Source: Polyangia bacterium (lineage in GTDB: Bacteria > Myxococcota_A > Polyangia > Nannocystales > Nannocystaceae). From it: DNA of 64,000 bases. A program made the position numbers and the translations under genes. The notes below the pieces were generated by a model. The model was given only the letters and a program-made list of their open reading frames with translations. It ran no database searches and was not told the DNA's origin. Location of the stretch: NCBI GenBank assembly GCA_030429545.1, contig JAUIFF010000007.1:124001-188000 (forward strand), written 5' to 3'. Shown here in pieces: positions 9,233 through 18,879 of this stretch (position 1 is its first letter; each line of letters begins with the position of its first letter).

Positions 9233-11119
9233 CTAAATCCGACTTCTGCGGCGCCTAAATGCCAACAGGCCGGCGGCGAGCAACACCGCAGCGCCCGAAT
9301 CGGCATCGCGGCTGCGGCAGCCACAACCGCCTTCGGAGTCGCTGCTTCCGCTGTCGGTGTCCCCGTCGGACCCGGAGGGGCCAGCGGTCCCGATCGTCCC
9401 ACCACCAGTCGAGCCTGGGTCAGTCGGGCCACCCGATGTCAACCCCGAGTCGGTTTGCGACGAGTCCGATGTGCCAGAGGTGCCGCTGGTATCGGACGGA
9501 TCGGATGTATCGGACTCACCCGAGGTCGTCGACGGTGGCTCGGGTGGAAGCCCCTGGTCGGCGTGCCACTGGTCGAGCATCTGATCGATGATCGGCGTGT
9601 TGTCGACAATCGTCTGTGGCGCGCCCTCCAACGGAACAACTTGGATCTTCTCGGAGGGGGGAAAATCTGGCAGGTCTCCCCAGGTATCACCGTTCCACTT
9701 GTAGAGCACCCGACCATCGGGAAATGTGTAGCGTCGATAGTCCAAACACGTGTACGTCAAGCGCGACACAGTATAGACATTCGGGACATTCGGGAGACTT
9801 TCGTTGGTATGAAAGATCGGGTCTTCTGTCATCTCCAACGGGGAAATCCGCGTGTAGAGCCGGGTGAGATAGGGCCAGGTGTCGAGCATCGTGTCGGCGT
9901 GGATTGCCGGGTCAACCACCCGTTCTTGCAGGTCGTCGGCAAACCCCTGACCATCCCATGCGCCTTGGTCGATCATATCTTCGTAGCACGAAAGGCAGCC
10001 CCAAAAGTCACTTGCATCGAGACCGTCGGGCACGGGCAAGTACTTATAAAGGAGCCCCTCAACCAGAATATGGTAGAAGACACAGTCTTGCCCGGGTAGG
10101 CACTCTGCCAAATCCTGCTGGGTCAGTACGTCGACAACCTGGGTAGCATCGAGGTTTGTAAATGCAGCACTGTCCCACATCGGCCCCACCAGATTGGAGG
10201 ACTCAACCGTTGCGCTGGAGCCTGCATACTCGGTGACGAATGCCCGGCCGTCGGCACCTAGCGAGTCGACTGCTTGGATAAGCGCCGATTGATAGCTGCT
10301 ATTTTTATTGTTGGTATCCCAGTTGATCTTCAGGAGGTCAATTAGGACATGGCGGTAGTTTGTCGGCGCAGCCCGGGCGTTCCCCAAAAAGAATGCTCGT
10401 ACTTCCATGTCGTCTGCAGCGGCGATCCGTGTCAGTCGCAATGGAATACAGGGCTCGCTATTGTTAAACGTAAGCGTGACCGGATGAATCTCGTCGAGTT
10501 CGGCCCCGTGGGTGAGCCGAAATGCGGCGAATAGTTGCCCTTCGTCGATGTACTCCTGAAAAATCGGTGCAGCCTCGGGGTCCTGCTCGTAACCATTGTC
10601 ATCGAGCCACTGCAATAGTGTATCTACATTTTGTGCCTCCAAAACCACAACATCGAAAGCACCCACGGTTTCGTTGAGAACGATATCCGGACCGTCTCCG
10701 TCTCCGTCGCCGTCGCCATCTCCGTCGCCATCTCCATCGCCATCACCATCGCCCTCGCAGCCGATATCACTCGATTGAGTATTGGTGTTGAAGGTCGGTA
10801 TGGTCGCGTCTAGGAGGTTTTGAAACAGCTGCTCCGAGCCCACACTAAACTCCGGCACCGTCATCACCGGCACGATCCAGGCAAACTTCTCGGCATTGGT
10901 ATCGGGGTCGTAGCGAATCTGAATGTGCGCCTCAACCTGGTCGCCACTGATGGTAAACAGGATGTTTTCGCCGGTCTGGTCAACGGGTACGGAGTCGGGA
11001 ATATTGTCGCAAAATGTGCCCCCACAAGCCGCCGCCTCCTGGGGAATATGCTGTGCCACACATAGGGCGAGGGAGCTGGCGAACACACGAGTCAACAACT
11101 TAAGCTTTTTTCTGAACAT
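9233..11119 (-). CDS. DUF2330 secreted protein with (Asp-Gly)n tract and MYXO-CTERM-like tail
   Basis: The 628-residue product has a signal peptide and then ACGGTFC and the NAEKFAWIVPV segment typical of DUF2330 proteins. A (DG)n tract of about 11 repeats interrupts the domain at residues 121-143. The C-terminal 90 residues are a Ser/Thr/Gly/Asp linker. The protein ends in a MYXO-CTERM-like module: a GCGCRSR cysteine motif, a short hydrophobic helix and a terminal FRRRR basic cluster. In myxobacteria this tail is taken to direct proteolytic processing and surface sorting. The DG tract sits inside the domain rather than in the linker. Function unknown. Confidence 0.88.
   Translation of the reverse strand: MFRKKLKLLTRVFASSLALCVAQHIPQEAAACGGTFCDNIPDSVPVDQTGENILFTISGDQVEAHIQIRYDPDTNAEKFAWIVPVMTVPEFSVGSEQLFQNLLDATIPTFNTNTQSSDIGCEGDGDGDGDGDGDGDGDGDGDGPDIVLNETVGAFDVVVLEAQNVDTLLQWLDDNGYEQDPEAAPIFQEYIDEGQLFAAFRLTHGAELDEIHPVTLTFNNSEPCIPLRLTRIAAADDMEVRAFFLGNARAAPTNYRHVLIDLLKINWDTNNKNSSYQSALIQAVDSLGADGRAFVTEYAGSSATVESSNLVGPMWDSAAFTNLDATQVVDVLTQQDLAECLPGQDCVFYHILVEGLLYKYLPVPDGLDASDFWGCLSCYEDMIDQGAWDGQGFADDLQERVVDPAIHADTMLDTWPYLTRLYTRISPLEMTEDPIFHTNESLPNVPNVYTVSRLTYTCLDYRRYTFPDGRVLYKWNGDTWGDLPDFPPSEKIQVVPLEGAPQTIVDNTPIIDQMLDQWHADQGLPPEPPSTTSGESDTSDPSDTSGTSGTSDSSQTDSGLTSGGPTDPGSTGGGTIGTAGPSGSDGDTDSGSSDSEGGCGCRSRDADSGAAVLLAAGLLAFRRRRSRI
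10693..10755 (-). repeat. Hexanucleotide microsatellite encoding (Asp-Gly)n
   Basis: A run of gacgg-type hexamers (read on the minus strand, with both synonymous Gly codons) encodes about 11 Asp-Gly pairs inside the DUF2330 gene. Such a tract can expand or contract by slippage in steps of two residues without breaking the frame. Confidence 0.85.
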
Positions 11120-11320
11120 CTATGGACCTGCCAAGTAACAAACAATCACAAGTATACGGTAACTCTCCCGGCTAAATGGCAGCCACGGGCGAGAGGCGCC
11201 CGCAAGCTCCGCTGTACCCGGGTCGAGCAACGTTCTGTTTGGGAATTTCTGCTTCGCACCTTGAAGCACCCTGTCGAGAAGTTGCTGAGAACTTGTGCCG
11301 AGGTGTGGTAGGCCATCCCC

Positions 11321-12235
11321 ATGCTGATCCGCGACCGCCTCGCCCACAAGCGGCCTGTCTTTAGCTTCGAATTTTTTCCCCCCAAGACCAAACGCAGCGT
11401 ACGGGCGCTGTGGACCAACCTCGAACAACTCGCGTTGCTCGAGCCAGACTTTGTCTCGGTGACCTATGGAGCAGGTGGGAGCACACGCACCCGCACGATC
11501 GACCTGGTCGCCCGGATCAAGCGTGAACTCGGGATCGAACCCGTCGCCCACCTGACCTGTGTCGGGGCTTCGCGCGATGATCTGTGCCGGGTCATCGACG
11601 ACCTCGGCGAGCGCGGGGTCCAAAATATCTTGGCCCTACGCGGCGATCCTCCCCGCGGGCAAGACGGATTTACGCCTGCGCCCGACGGCCTGCGCCACGC
11701 CAGTGAACTGGTCGCGTTGATCCACGAGCGCGGGGATTTTTGCGTGGGGGCGGCGTGCTATCCCGAGGTCCACCCCGAGGCCAAAAGCGCGGCCTCAGAC
11801 CTTCAGTTTCTCAAGCAAAAAGTCGATGCCGGTGTCGACTTTTTGGTGAGCCAACTTTTCTTTGACAATACACATTTTCATCGCTTCCTCAAGGCTGCAC
11901 GCGAGGCCGGGATCACGGTGCCGATCATGCCGGGGATCATGCCGGTGACCAACCTTTCGCAGATCCAGCGGTTTAGCCAAATGTGCGGGGCGACCCTGCC
12001 CAAGCCATTTGTCAAACGCCTCGAGTTGGCCGGGGACGACCCCCAGGCGGTGTTTTGGGCGGGGGTGCAATACGCCTCGTACCAGTGCCGCGCGCTGCTT
12101 GAGCCCCCGGTGACCGACCCGTTTGTGCGACCGGCCAAGGGCGTGCCGGGGATCCATTTTTACACGCTCAACCGCTCGCCGGCGACACGCGCGATCTTTG
12201 AGATTCTCCGACTCTCGCGCTCGGCGATCGGATGA
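11321..12235 (+). CDS. metF: Methylenetetrahydrofolate reductase
   Basis: MetF reduces 5,10-methylene-THF to 5-methyl-THF, the methyl donor for methionine synthesis, using FAD. The 304-residue length is typical of bacterial MetF. Recognisable segments are FSFEFFPPKT at the N-terminus, VSVTYGAGGS, HLTCVGASRD, NILALRGDPP, ACYPEVHPEA, DFLVSQLFFDN and VPIMPGIMPV. It overlaps the next gene by four bases (ATGA), so the protease downstream is probably translationally coupled to it, an odd pairing. Confidence 0.96.
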   Translation: MLIRDRLAHKRPVFSFEFFPPKTKRSVRALWTNLEQLALLEPDFVSVTYGAGGSTRTRTIDLVARIKRELGIEPVAHLTCVGASRDDLCRVIDDLGERGVQNILALRGDPPRGQDGFTPAPDGLRHASELVALIHERGDFCVGAACYPEVHPEAKSAASDLQFLKQKVDAGVDFLVSQLFFDNTHFHRFLKAAREAGITVPIMPGIMPVTNLSQIQRFSQMCGATLPKPFVKRLELAGDDPQAVFWAGVQYASYQCRALLEPPVTDPFVRPAKGVPGIHFYTLNRSPATRAIFEILRLSRSAIG

Positions 12236-13236
12236 TTGTTGTAGGTACATATCGGAAACAGGGGCACGGCTGGCTCGCCTCCGTGCTCACACTCGTGCTC
12301 GCGGCCTGCTCACCGCCAAGTGAGCAGCCAACCGTACCCACGCGCCCGCAGGCGCCCGCGCAAACGAGCGAGTCAGTGGCCACAGCACGCGAAGATCTGA
12401 GCCCTGCCCCGCACGAAGTTAGCCCAGGCTCGGCCAACCAGAGTCCAACAGTCGGGTCTGACCAAACCGCGATGGCCAAACCGCTGACGGGTGGTGAGGC
12501 CCCCGGGGCTGCCTCGAAGCTCGTCGACGACCAGCCCGATACACAGGTTCCTGCCGAGCCCACGCCACAACCCACAGGTGCGGGGGAGACCTCCCCACCC
12601 GACAAACAACATGTAGACACACCAAAGTCGCTAGCGGCGTTTCGCAAACTCCCACCACGCTGTACGAACGCGGCGAAGTACTGTGCCTCGATTCACCTGC
12701 ACATCGTCGTCACCAAGGCCGGGCCGGTTCAAACCCCGCAATGGGTACGTGAGCAAATTGTGCAGGTACATCGACATTTCGCGCCGATCGGTGTGCAGAT
12801 GCAGATCGACACGGTTTCGGCCTTGCCGGCGAGTAACGAGCATATCCACAGCCGCCGCGACCGCGACGAGCTCGGGCGCACGCGGTTTGGCCGGGGTGTT
12901 GTGCATTGGTTTGTCGTCGGGCAACTCGACAATGTCGACGAACCCGGTGAGATCCGGGGGGTCCATTGGCGCCTGCGGGGTGATCGCAGCAAACGCTGGG
13001 TCATCCTCTCGAAAATCTCGAGCGACCGCGTACTCACCCACGAGCTCGGCCACTTTTTTGGCCTGCCCCACTCGACCGAAGCGATCAGCTTGATGAACAA
13101 GACCCCGCGCGATGACCCGCCGTGGGAGCAGCGGACGTTCTCGCAAAAAGAGTACAAACGCATGCGACGCCACCGGGACAAGATGTTTACCGACGGGATG
13201 CTGCTCGACCCCCGTAAACGTGCTGCACACGACTAG
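12232..13236 (+). CDS. Secreted zinc metalloprotease lipoprotein (HExxHxxGxxH)
   Basis: The 334-residue product has a signal peptide with lipobox LVLAAC (residues 21-26). A Pro/Thr/Ser/Glu-rich linker of roughly 110 residues follows, then a metzincin-like catalytic domain. HELGHFFGLPH at about residues 270-280 supplies three zinc-binding His and the catalytic Glu, and a Met (SLMNK) follows as expected for a Met-turn. It is probably an outer-membrane or surface protease. Its start overlaps metF by ATGA, and the 12-bp palindrome TTGTAGGTACAT lies at codons 3-7. The gene's final segment is repeated downstream. Confidence 0.85.
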   Translation: MIVVGTYRKQGHGWLASVLTLVLAACSPPSEQPTVPTRPQAPAQTSESVATAREDLSPAPHEVSPGSANQSPTVGSDQTAMAKPLTGGEAPGAASKLVDDQPDTQVPAEPTPQPTGAGETSPPDKQHVDTPKSLAAFRKLPPRCTNAAKYCASIHLHIVVTKAGPVQTPQWVREQIVQVHRHFAPIGVQMQIDTVSALPASNEHIHSRRDRDELGRTRFGRGVVHWFVVGQLDNVDEPGEIRGVHWRLRGDRSKRWVILSKISSDRVLTHELGHFFGLPHSTEAISLMNKTPRDDPPWEQRTFSQKEYKRMRRHRDKMFTDGMLLDPRKRAAHD

Positions 13237-13400
13237 CTCACCGACGGGATGTTGCTCGACCCGCAAACTTGCTGACGACTCCTCGCCCTAGCACACCCGG
13301 ACACATGGTTGCCGGGATGTTGCTCGACCCCGCAATGCTGCCGCGAACTGGCGCACTCGGACACGATGTTTGCCGGGATGTTGCTCGACCCCGCAATACT
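13174..13400 (+). repeat. Degenerate iterated copies of the protease gene 3' end
   Basis: The coding tail at 13174-13216 (ggacaagatg...gacgggatgctgctcgaccc) recurs in shortened, drifting form at 13239-13270, 13297-13339 and 13356-13400. All copies share a gggatgttgctcgacc core, and the last two share a flanking cggacac segment. They occupy most of the spacer before the next gene. Confidence 0.8.
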
Positions 13401-13590
13401 CGCCCGCGCTGGCACAGGCGGGTCCAGGCTGGTCCAGGCTGTTTTGTGCTCGGCCCCTCGCTGCGACCTCGATGGCGACCTCACAGTCGATGTATCAGCA
13501 TGGAGTTCGCCCGACCGCACCTGCACCCCCCTACCCGCGGCGACACCTCGGGCGGCACTCTCGGCAAAAAGTTGGCGACTCGATCGGGCT

Positions 13591-14073
13591 GTGACACAAG
13601 CATCAACGGTGCAAACGGTCTCCCTCATCGGCGTGCTGGCCTTGGCTGTGGCCCTAGGTTCGGTGTTGCTCGGCTACGGGCTGTTGCTGCCCGGGCTAGA
13701 GGGCGCCGAGCTGATCGATGCCAACCTCGCCCACGCCCTTGCCCACCCGTTGTATCTGCGCACGGGCGAAGTGGTGTTGGTCGCCGGCGTGGTCTTGGTT
13801 GCGGTGATGCCCAAATGGACAGCCAACCCACGGGCGACTCCGCTTGCGTTGGTCGTAGCTGCGCTCGCAGGCATCCATCGTCTGGTCGTCCTCCCGGCCC
13901 TCGGCGAGGCCTGGTCTCGGGTTGATGCGGTGGCCCAGCGCCCACTCCCCGCCATGGAGGAAGCAGAGCGATGGGCCGACTACCATGTACTGGTGTCGGT
14001 GCTGCTGCTCGCCCTGCTGCTCGGGCTCACGGGATTGACAATTCGTCGCGGCTCCCCGACGAGTGCTGCCTGA
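13591..14073 (+). CDS. Small four-helix membrane protein
   Basis: From a GTG at 13591 the frame encodes 160 residues with four hydrophobic helices, near residues 10-33, 52-70, 80-102 and 132-152. The second and third resemble copper-resistance CopD-like or DUF2214-like membrane proteins in general pattern only. The frame is open upstream to 13309, but that part is made of repeat-derived Cys/Pro/Arg-rich sequence and is unlikely to be translated. Family not recognised with confidence. It precedes the porin gene by about 115 bases. Confidence 0.65.
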   Translation: MTQASTVQTVSLIGVLALAVALGSVLLGYGLLLPGLEGAELIDANLAHALAHPLYLRTGEVVLVAGVVLVAVMPKWTANPRATPLALVVAALAGIHRLVVLPALGEAWSRVDAVAQRPLPAMEEAERWADYHVLVSVLLLALLLGLTGLTIRRGSPTSAA

Positions 14074-14189
14074 ATGTCGGCTGCTTCTGGCCAACACCTG
14101 GCAAACACCGGCTAGCGAGGCTCGGTGCGACGCAATGTGTCCGGTTGAGCGGGGGCTCGGTTCTTGCAATCACTGGCGAGCAGGCGTAG

Positions 14190-15317
14190 ATGACCCAACG
14201 GATGCGAGCGAAACGACACCAGGCAGGCAGCCAAACCAGGGGCCTTGGCCGCCCGTACCTGGCGTTTGCCGTGGGACTTTTGGCGACCCTCGGGTGGCCG
14301 ACGACCGCTGCCGCGACCCCTCCTGGTGTCCAGGGCAACCGCACGCTGGGGCTCGGACTTGGCGGGCGCAGCTCGGCCACCGGCGCCAATGCCCTGATCG
14401 CCAACCCGGCGGGTATGAGCATGACCCCCGAGCTGGTGATCGACACCATGTACCAATATCGGCTCGAAGATCGGGGCCACGGGTTTGCCCTGGCAGCCAT
14501 GGACTCGCGCCTGAGCTCGCGGGTGTCCGCCGGGTTGACCTACGCCATGATGCTGGCCAAGCCCCGGGTCGACTACGTCGGGATGGACGGCAACGCCGAG
14601 CAACTCGACCTCACCCACACCGGCCACGAAGTCGGGCTCGGGCTCAGTGTTGCAATCGTCAAACGCTGGCTGTCGATCGCACTCAAGCCGAAATACCAGT
14701 TCACCTCGCTGCGATTTGTCGGCAGCGATGGACAGACCTATCCGGCCAACCAAACCCATAGCGCATTTGGCCTCGATGCCGCTGCCCAGCTCACGATTCT
14801 CGGGCTCGTGGGTGTGGCCGTGATCGGGGAAAACCTCGCTGGCACCCACCCGCCTGCGTGGACCGACAACCGCGACCCCACGCTGACCTCGATCGACTAC
14901 ACCAGCCTCGACACTTCGGGGCTGCGCCGCCTGTCGGACTACCCGCGAACCCTGATTCACAGCGTCTCGGTGTTCCCCACCCGCAAACCGGGCTTCAACA
15001 TCAACTTCGACGGGGCCTACGACTTCACCTCGTTTCGCGAACTCGACGACCCGTACACACGCCTGCGCTACGGCGGCTCGGCCGAGTACACACTTGGCCC
15101 GGTTCCCCTGCGGTTCGGCGGTTTTTGGGATGGTCGCGGCCGCGGCAAAGAAGACGATCGGGGTTACATCGCCGGCGGGGTCGCATTTTCCAAACCCGCC
15201 GATCTAGGTGGCGTAGGACTCGACATCGGATTTTCATTTCAGCGCCAGGTCACCGGGCCCAACCCCGAGACGTTTATCGGTGTGAACCTGGCGCTTCGGC
15301 TTAATCCCAATCGCTGA
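14190..15317 (+). CDS. FadL/OmpP1-like outer-membrane transport protein
   Basis: The 375-residue product has a signal peptide (residues 25-45, ending near AAATPPG). An N-terminal segment with GGRSSATGANALIANPAGMS follows, which matches the NPA-containing N-terminus of the FadL/Toluene_X family. Alternating amphipathic beta strands run to the C-terminus, which ends in alternating hydrophobic residues (GVNLALRL) typical of an outer-membrane barrel. It is somewhat shorter than E. coli FadL. It probably carries hydrophobic compounds across the outer membrane; the substrate is unknown. Confidence 0.75.
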   Translation: MTQRMRAKRHQAGSQTRGLGRPYLAFAVGLLATLGWPTTAAATPPGVQGNRTLGLGLGGRSSATGANALIANPAGMSMTPELVIDTMYQYRLEDRGHGFALAAMDSRLSSRVSAGLTYAMMLAKPRVDYVGMDGNAEQLDLTHTGHEVGLGLSVAIVKRWLSIALKPKYQFTSLRFVGSDGQTYPANQTHSAFGLDAAAQLTILGLVGVAVIGENLAGTHPPAWTDNRDPTLTSIDYTSLDTSGLRRLSDYPRTLIHSVSVFPTRKPGFNINFDGAYDFTSFRELDDPYTRLRYGGSAEYTLGPVPLRFGGFWDGRGRGKEDDRGYIAGGVAFSKPADLGGVGLDIGFSFQRQVTGPNPETFIGVNLALRLNPNR

Positions 15318-15527
15318 CGGCCAGGCTGCACACTCTGTTTGCAGCGTCTAGGCGACTCGTACTCCCCAAATCGTTCGTGAGCCGCAGCGGACGTTCGTGA
15401 GCCGGCATACACGCACTCGTTGAGTCATCAACTTGTTGTGAAAGCACAAGCCGATGACCGAATGTACCCCTATCAATATGCATACACAAATATTGTCTAC
15501 TCGTGGCGACAACAACAATCTAGCAAG

Positions 15528-16973
15528 TCACCGAGGCCCGAGGCCCAAGCGCTCGAGCAAATCTCGCAACCGGCGATCGGCTTCGACCCGCGCGTCGCGG
15601 TAGTCGGGGCCACGGGCGATTTGTTGTAGCCCACCCAGGCCACCTATAAAGCGGCCGGCAACCATCATCGACTCGATCGCCGCGCAGGTGTCTCCCATGG
15701 CCAGGGCTGCCAAGGGGTCGTGCATCGGCCACATGCTCGGGTGCTGCGGGTCCCACACCAACAGGTTGGCGAGCGCACCCGGCTCGATCGTGCCGAGTTT
15801 TACTTGTGGATGCATTGAACCCGGGCAGTCCCACACACGGCTGAGCAAAAATGCCGGGGTGGCGAGTTGACGGTGGCGGGTAAACGCCTGGCTGCGATGG
15901 TGTTGGACGGCCCGTGCCTGGTCGAGGTTGGCGGTGGTTAAAAACCGGTTAAACGCGGGTGAGTAGCGGGTGCTCAAACCGCGGTCGCCGGCGACTAGAC
16001 GCAGCTCTTTTTGCAGGTTCATCGAGTCGTTGCTGGCCGCGCAATCGGTCGCCACACACCACGGCAGCCCGGCCTCGGACCACCCGGCTGCGTCGGCACA
16101 AAACCCAAACTGCAACTGGGAAAACGGGCAAAACCCGAGGGTGTGGCGGCTAGGGTCGAGCCGCTCGAGGTCGGCCTTCGACAGGTAAAGCCCATGTACA
16201 AGCAACATGTTGCTGCCAGCGAGCACTCCGGTTTGTGCGAGCAGCCCAACCGGGGTCGTACCGGCCCGCTCCCACACCCGATTGAACTCCTCAAAGCTCT
16301 GGGCGACATGGGCGTGGATCGGCAGGCCCAGCCTCGCGGCGATGTCGGCAACCTGGCGCCAGGTCCGATCGCTGACGGTGTCGGTCGCATGAGGGCCGAG
16401 GGCGGCGTAGATCCCCTGCTCGCGCAAACTACTTGAATGTGCAATGGACTCAGTGGCGGCGAGGGCATCGTCGAGCCCGCCCACGCCCGGGCCTTCGAGG
16501 TCCTGGAGCGTGGGTGCGACAACTCCGGCCAACCCGGTGTCGGCAAGGCCCTCGGCCAACGCCGTCCCGCCGTAGTAGTGCTCCCACACAAACCCGACCC
16601 CGGCGAGCAGGCTTTCATAGGCACCCACGCGGACAAATGCCCGGATGTCCGCCGGGCTCAAAGCCCGTTCGAGGGTGTAGTAGAGGTCTTCCACGACATT
16701 GCCCCGGGTCGCCTCGACCCCACCTAGCCCGCGAAATGCCGACATCGCCAGGTGGACATGTCCGTTGACAAACGCCGGGGTCAGCAGGCGATCGCCAAAG
16801 TCGTGGACCGCGGCTCCCGGGCTGCTGGGGCGTGGATCGTTGACCCGGTCGACCGCAGTGATCGTGGTGCCTTCGATCGTAATACATGCAGGTGCAACGA
16901 CATAGTCGCCGCTGGCACTGGGCAGCACCACCCGCTGTGAACGCAACTCGAGCGTGGGCCCGTTAGCAGCCAT
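15528..16973 (-). CDS. Amidohydrolase-superfamily deaminase (ATZ/TRZ-like)
   Basis: The 481-residue product belongs to the cyclic amidohydrolase superfamily. It has the first metal motif NGHVHLAM near residue 73, HAHVAQS in the middle, HGLYLSK and the DCAASNDSMN segment that carries the late Asp. The layout matches S-adenosylhomocysteine or guanine deaminase and atrazine chlorohydrolase relatives that hydrolyse C-N bonds in heterocycles. ATG 16973 (MAANGP) is preferred over an upstream in-frame start that adds 13 residues. The exact substrate cannot be read from the sequence. It reads convergently to the porin gene. Confidence 0.85.
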   Translation of the reverse strand: MAANGPTLELRSQRVVLPSASGDYVVAPACITIEGTTITAVDRVNDPRPSSPGAAVHDFGDRLLTPAFVNGHVHLAMSAFRGLGGVEATRGNVVEDLYYTLERALSPADIRAFVRVGAYESLLAGVGFVWEHYYGGTALAEGLADTGLAGVVAPTLQDLEGPGVGGLDDALAATESIAHSSSLREQGIYAALGPHATDTVSDRTWRQVADIAARLGLPIHAHVAQSFEEFNRVWERAGTTPVGLLAQTGVLAGSNMLLVHGLYLSKADLERLDPSRHTLGFCPFSQLQFGFCADAAGWSEAGLPWCVATDCAASNDSMNLQKELRLVAGDRGLSTRYSPAFNRFLTTANLDQARAVQHHRSQAFTRHRQLATPAFLLSRVWDCPGSMHPQVKLGTIEPGALANLLVWDPQHPSMWPMHDPLAALAMGDTCAAIESMMVAGRFIGGLGGLQQIARGPDYRDARVEADRRLRDLLERLGLGPR

Positions 16974-17061
16974 CAGCCCCCCACAAACTGCAACCCTCCG
17001 TCCAAACTGCAAACGCGAGCTTCGCGGTCACAGGCTGGCGGAGGGTCGAAGGTGGCATCGG

Positions 17062-18669
17062 TCAGAGCGTCCAGGTCGATGTATCACCACTATCTTGCAC
17101 CGAAACACCCATGCCTGCGAGTTGTTCGCGCAGGGCGTCGGCGCGGGCCCAGTCCTTGGCCTCGCGGGCGGCTGTCCGCTCGTCGATCAGAGCCTCGACC
17201 TTGGCGGTATCGAGGCCGATGCGTTGGCTTTTGAGGTCGCGCCGGGTTTGCAGGTAGGCCGCGGCATCCCGGTGAAACACACCGAGCATCTTGCTGGCCT
17301 TGACCATCGCCGCCACGAACACCCGCAGGTGTGCGCGATAGCTCGGGCGCTTGGCTTTCTTGCCGCGAACGGTGTCGATCAACCGGTTGACCTCGCTGAG
17401 CGCGGGGCTCAGTGCCGCCAGGGCGGCCGAGGTGTTGAGGTCGTCGAGCATGGCCTTGCGGACATTGCCCTCGAGCTCGCCAACCGCCGCCACGAGGTCG
17501 ACATCGGCTTCCTCGGGGATTTCGGGGAAGCGTTCGAGTGCCTCACTCGCCCGGGCAATGGTTGTATAGACATAGGCCACACGGTCGTCGGCCTCCTCGA
17601 GCCCGGGGAACACGACCTGGCCCTTGAGCACCTCGGCGGTGGTTTGGTGGCCACAGCTTGGGCACGTCGCCGCCTTTTGAGCCTCGGCGTCCATGGCCTC
17701 ATTGCAGCTCGGGCAGCGGACCTCGACATCAAAGTTGATCCCGCTGCGGTAGTGCACGCCGAGCAGGAAAAACCGCATGACCTCGGGGTGGTACAGCGCG
17801 GTGACCTCGCGCATCGTGAAGAAGTTGCCCAGGCTCTTGGACATCTTCTCGCCGGCGAAATTGACAAATCCGTTGTGGACCCAGTGACGGGCAAACGAGC
17901 ACTCCCCGTGCACCCCCTGGGCCTGCGCGATCTCATTTTCGTGGTGGGGAAAGATGAGGTCGCGGCCACCGGTGTGGATGTCAAAGCTCTCGCCTAGGTG
18001 CTCGACACTCATGGCCGAGCACTCGATATGCCACCCGGGCCGGCCACGACCCCACGGGCTGTCCCACGCGGGCTCACCCGGCTTGGCGGCTTTCCACAGG
18101 GCAAAATCCAGGGGATTTTCCTTGCGGGTATCGACATCGACACGGGCACCGGCCCGCATGTCGTCGAGGTTGCGCTTGCTGAGCTTGCCGTAGCCGGCAA
18201 ACCGATCGACCCGGTAGTAGACATCGCCCTCGACCACGTAGGCCAGCTCCTTGGCGATGAGCCCCTCAACCATGGCGATGATTTGCGGGATGTGGGCCGT
18301 AACCTTGGGCTCGATGTCCGGCCGGACGATCGCCATCGCATCGAGGTCGCGGTGATACTCCTCGGTAAACTGGGTGGCGATGGCCTCGGGGCTGACGCCG
18401 GCCTCGGCCGCGCGGGCGATAATCTTGTCGTCGATATCGGTGATATTGCGGGCGTAGGTCACAAAGAGCCCCTCGGCCCGTAACACCCGCACGAGGATGT
18501 CGGGAACCAGGGCCGCCCGGGCATGGCCGATGTGGCTCATGTCGTAGACCGTCGGACCGCAACAATAGACACGACAGCGCCCGGGCTCGAGCGTCTGCAG
18601 CGGGACTTTTTTGCCGCTGAGGGTGTCATAAAGTTGCAACGACGGTTGGCTACTCGCTTCGACAGTCAC
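17062..18669 (-). CDS. cysS: Cysteinyl-tRNA synthetase with an inserted zinc-ribbon
   Basis: CysRS charges tRNA-Cys with cysteine. The class I signatures are clear: YCCGPTVYD, HIGH at residues 46-49, GRPGWHIECSAM, HHENEIAQ and KMSKS near residue 275. The 535-residue length is longer than the usual 460 or so. The excess includes a CPSC-x(n)-CPSC pair near residues 316-343, a zinc-ribbon-like insertion just after the catalytic core. The C-terminal helical region is conventional. Confidence 0.96.
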   Translation of the reverse strand: MTVEASSQPSLQLYDTLSGKKVPLQTLEPGRCRVYCCGPTVYDMSHIGHARAALVPDILVRVLRAEGLFVTYARNITDIDDKIIARAAEAGVSPEAIATQFTEEYHRDLDAMAIVRPDIEPKVTAHIPQIIAMVEGLIAKELAYVVEGDVYYRVDRFAGYGKLSKRNLDDMRAGARVDVDTRKENPLDFALWKAAKPGEPAWDSPWGRGRPGWHIECSAMSVEHLGESFDIHTGGRDLIFPHHENEIAQAQGVHGECSFARHWVHNGFVNFAGEKMSKSLGNFFTMREVTALYHPEVMRFFLLGVHYRSGINFDVEVRCPSCNEAMDAEAQKAATCPSCGHQTTAEVLKGQVVFPGLEEADDRVAYVYTTIARASEALERFPEIPEEADVDLVAAVGELEGNVRKAMLDDLNTSAALAALSPALSEVNRLIDTVRGKKAKRPSYRAHLRVFVAAMVKASKMLGVFHRDAAAYLQTRRDLKSQRIGLDTAKVEALIDERTAAREAKDWARADALREQLAGMGVSVQDSGDTSTWTL

Positions 18670-18879
18670 CTTTGTTCTCCTGTATGCCGTGGCTATCCAC
18701 GGTGGGTTGTCGACGGTACAGGTGCGAACGGTTTTTCACCAGAGGTTATGGCGAGGCTCCATGTGTGACGACTCCGCGTCGTGCGGTTTTCGCCCGTCGG
18801 CCAGTCAGCCCGCCCCCGGTCACGTGCACATGCAACATCCGCGGGATATGGCGACCTCGACATCCCGGCAGCTCGTCGT

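Noticed and set aside
13309..13590. N-terminal extension of the small four-helix membrane protein
   Set aside because: This in-frame part is composed of the protease-tail repeats and gives Cys/Pro/Arg-rich sequence; GTG 13591 right before the first helix is more plausible.
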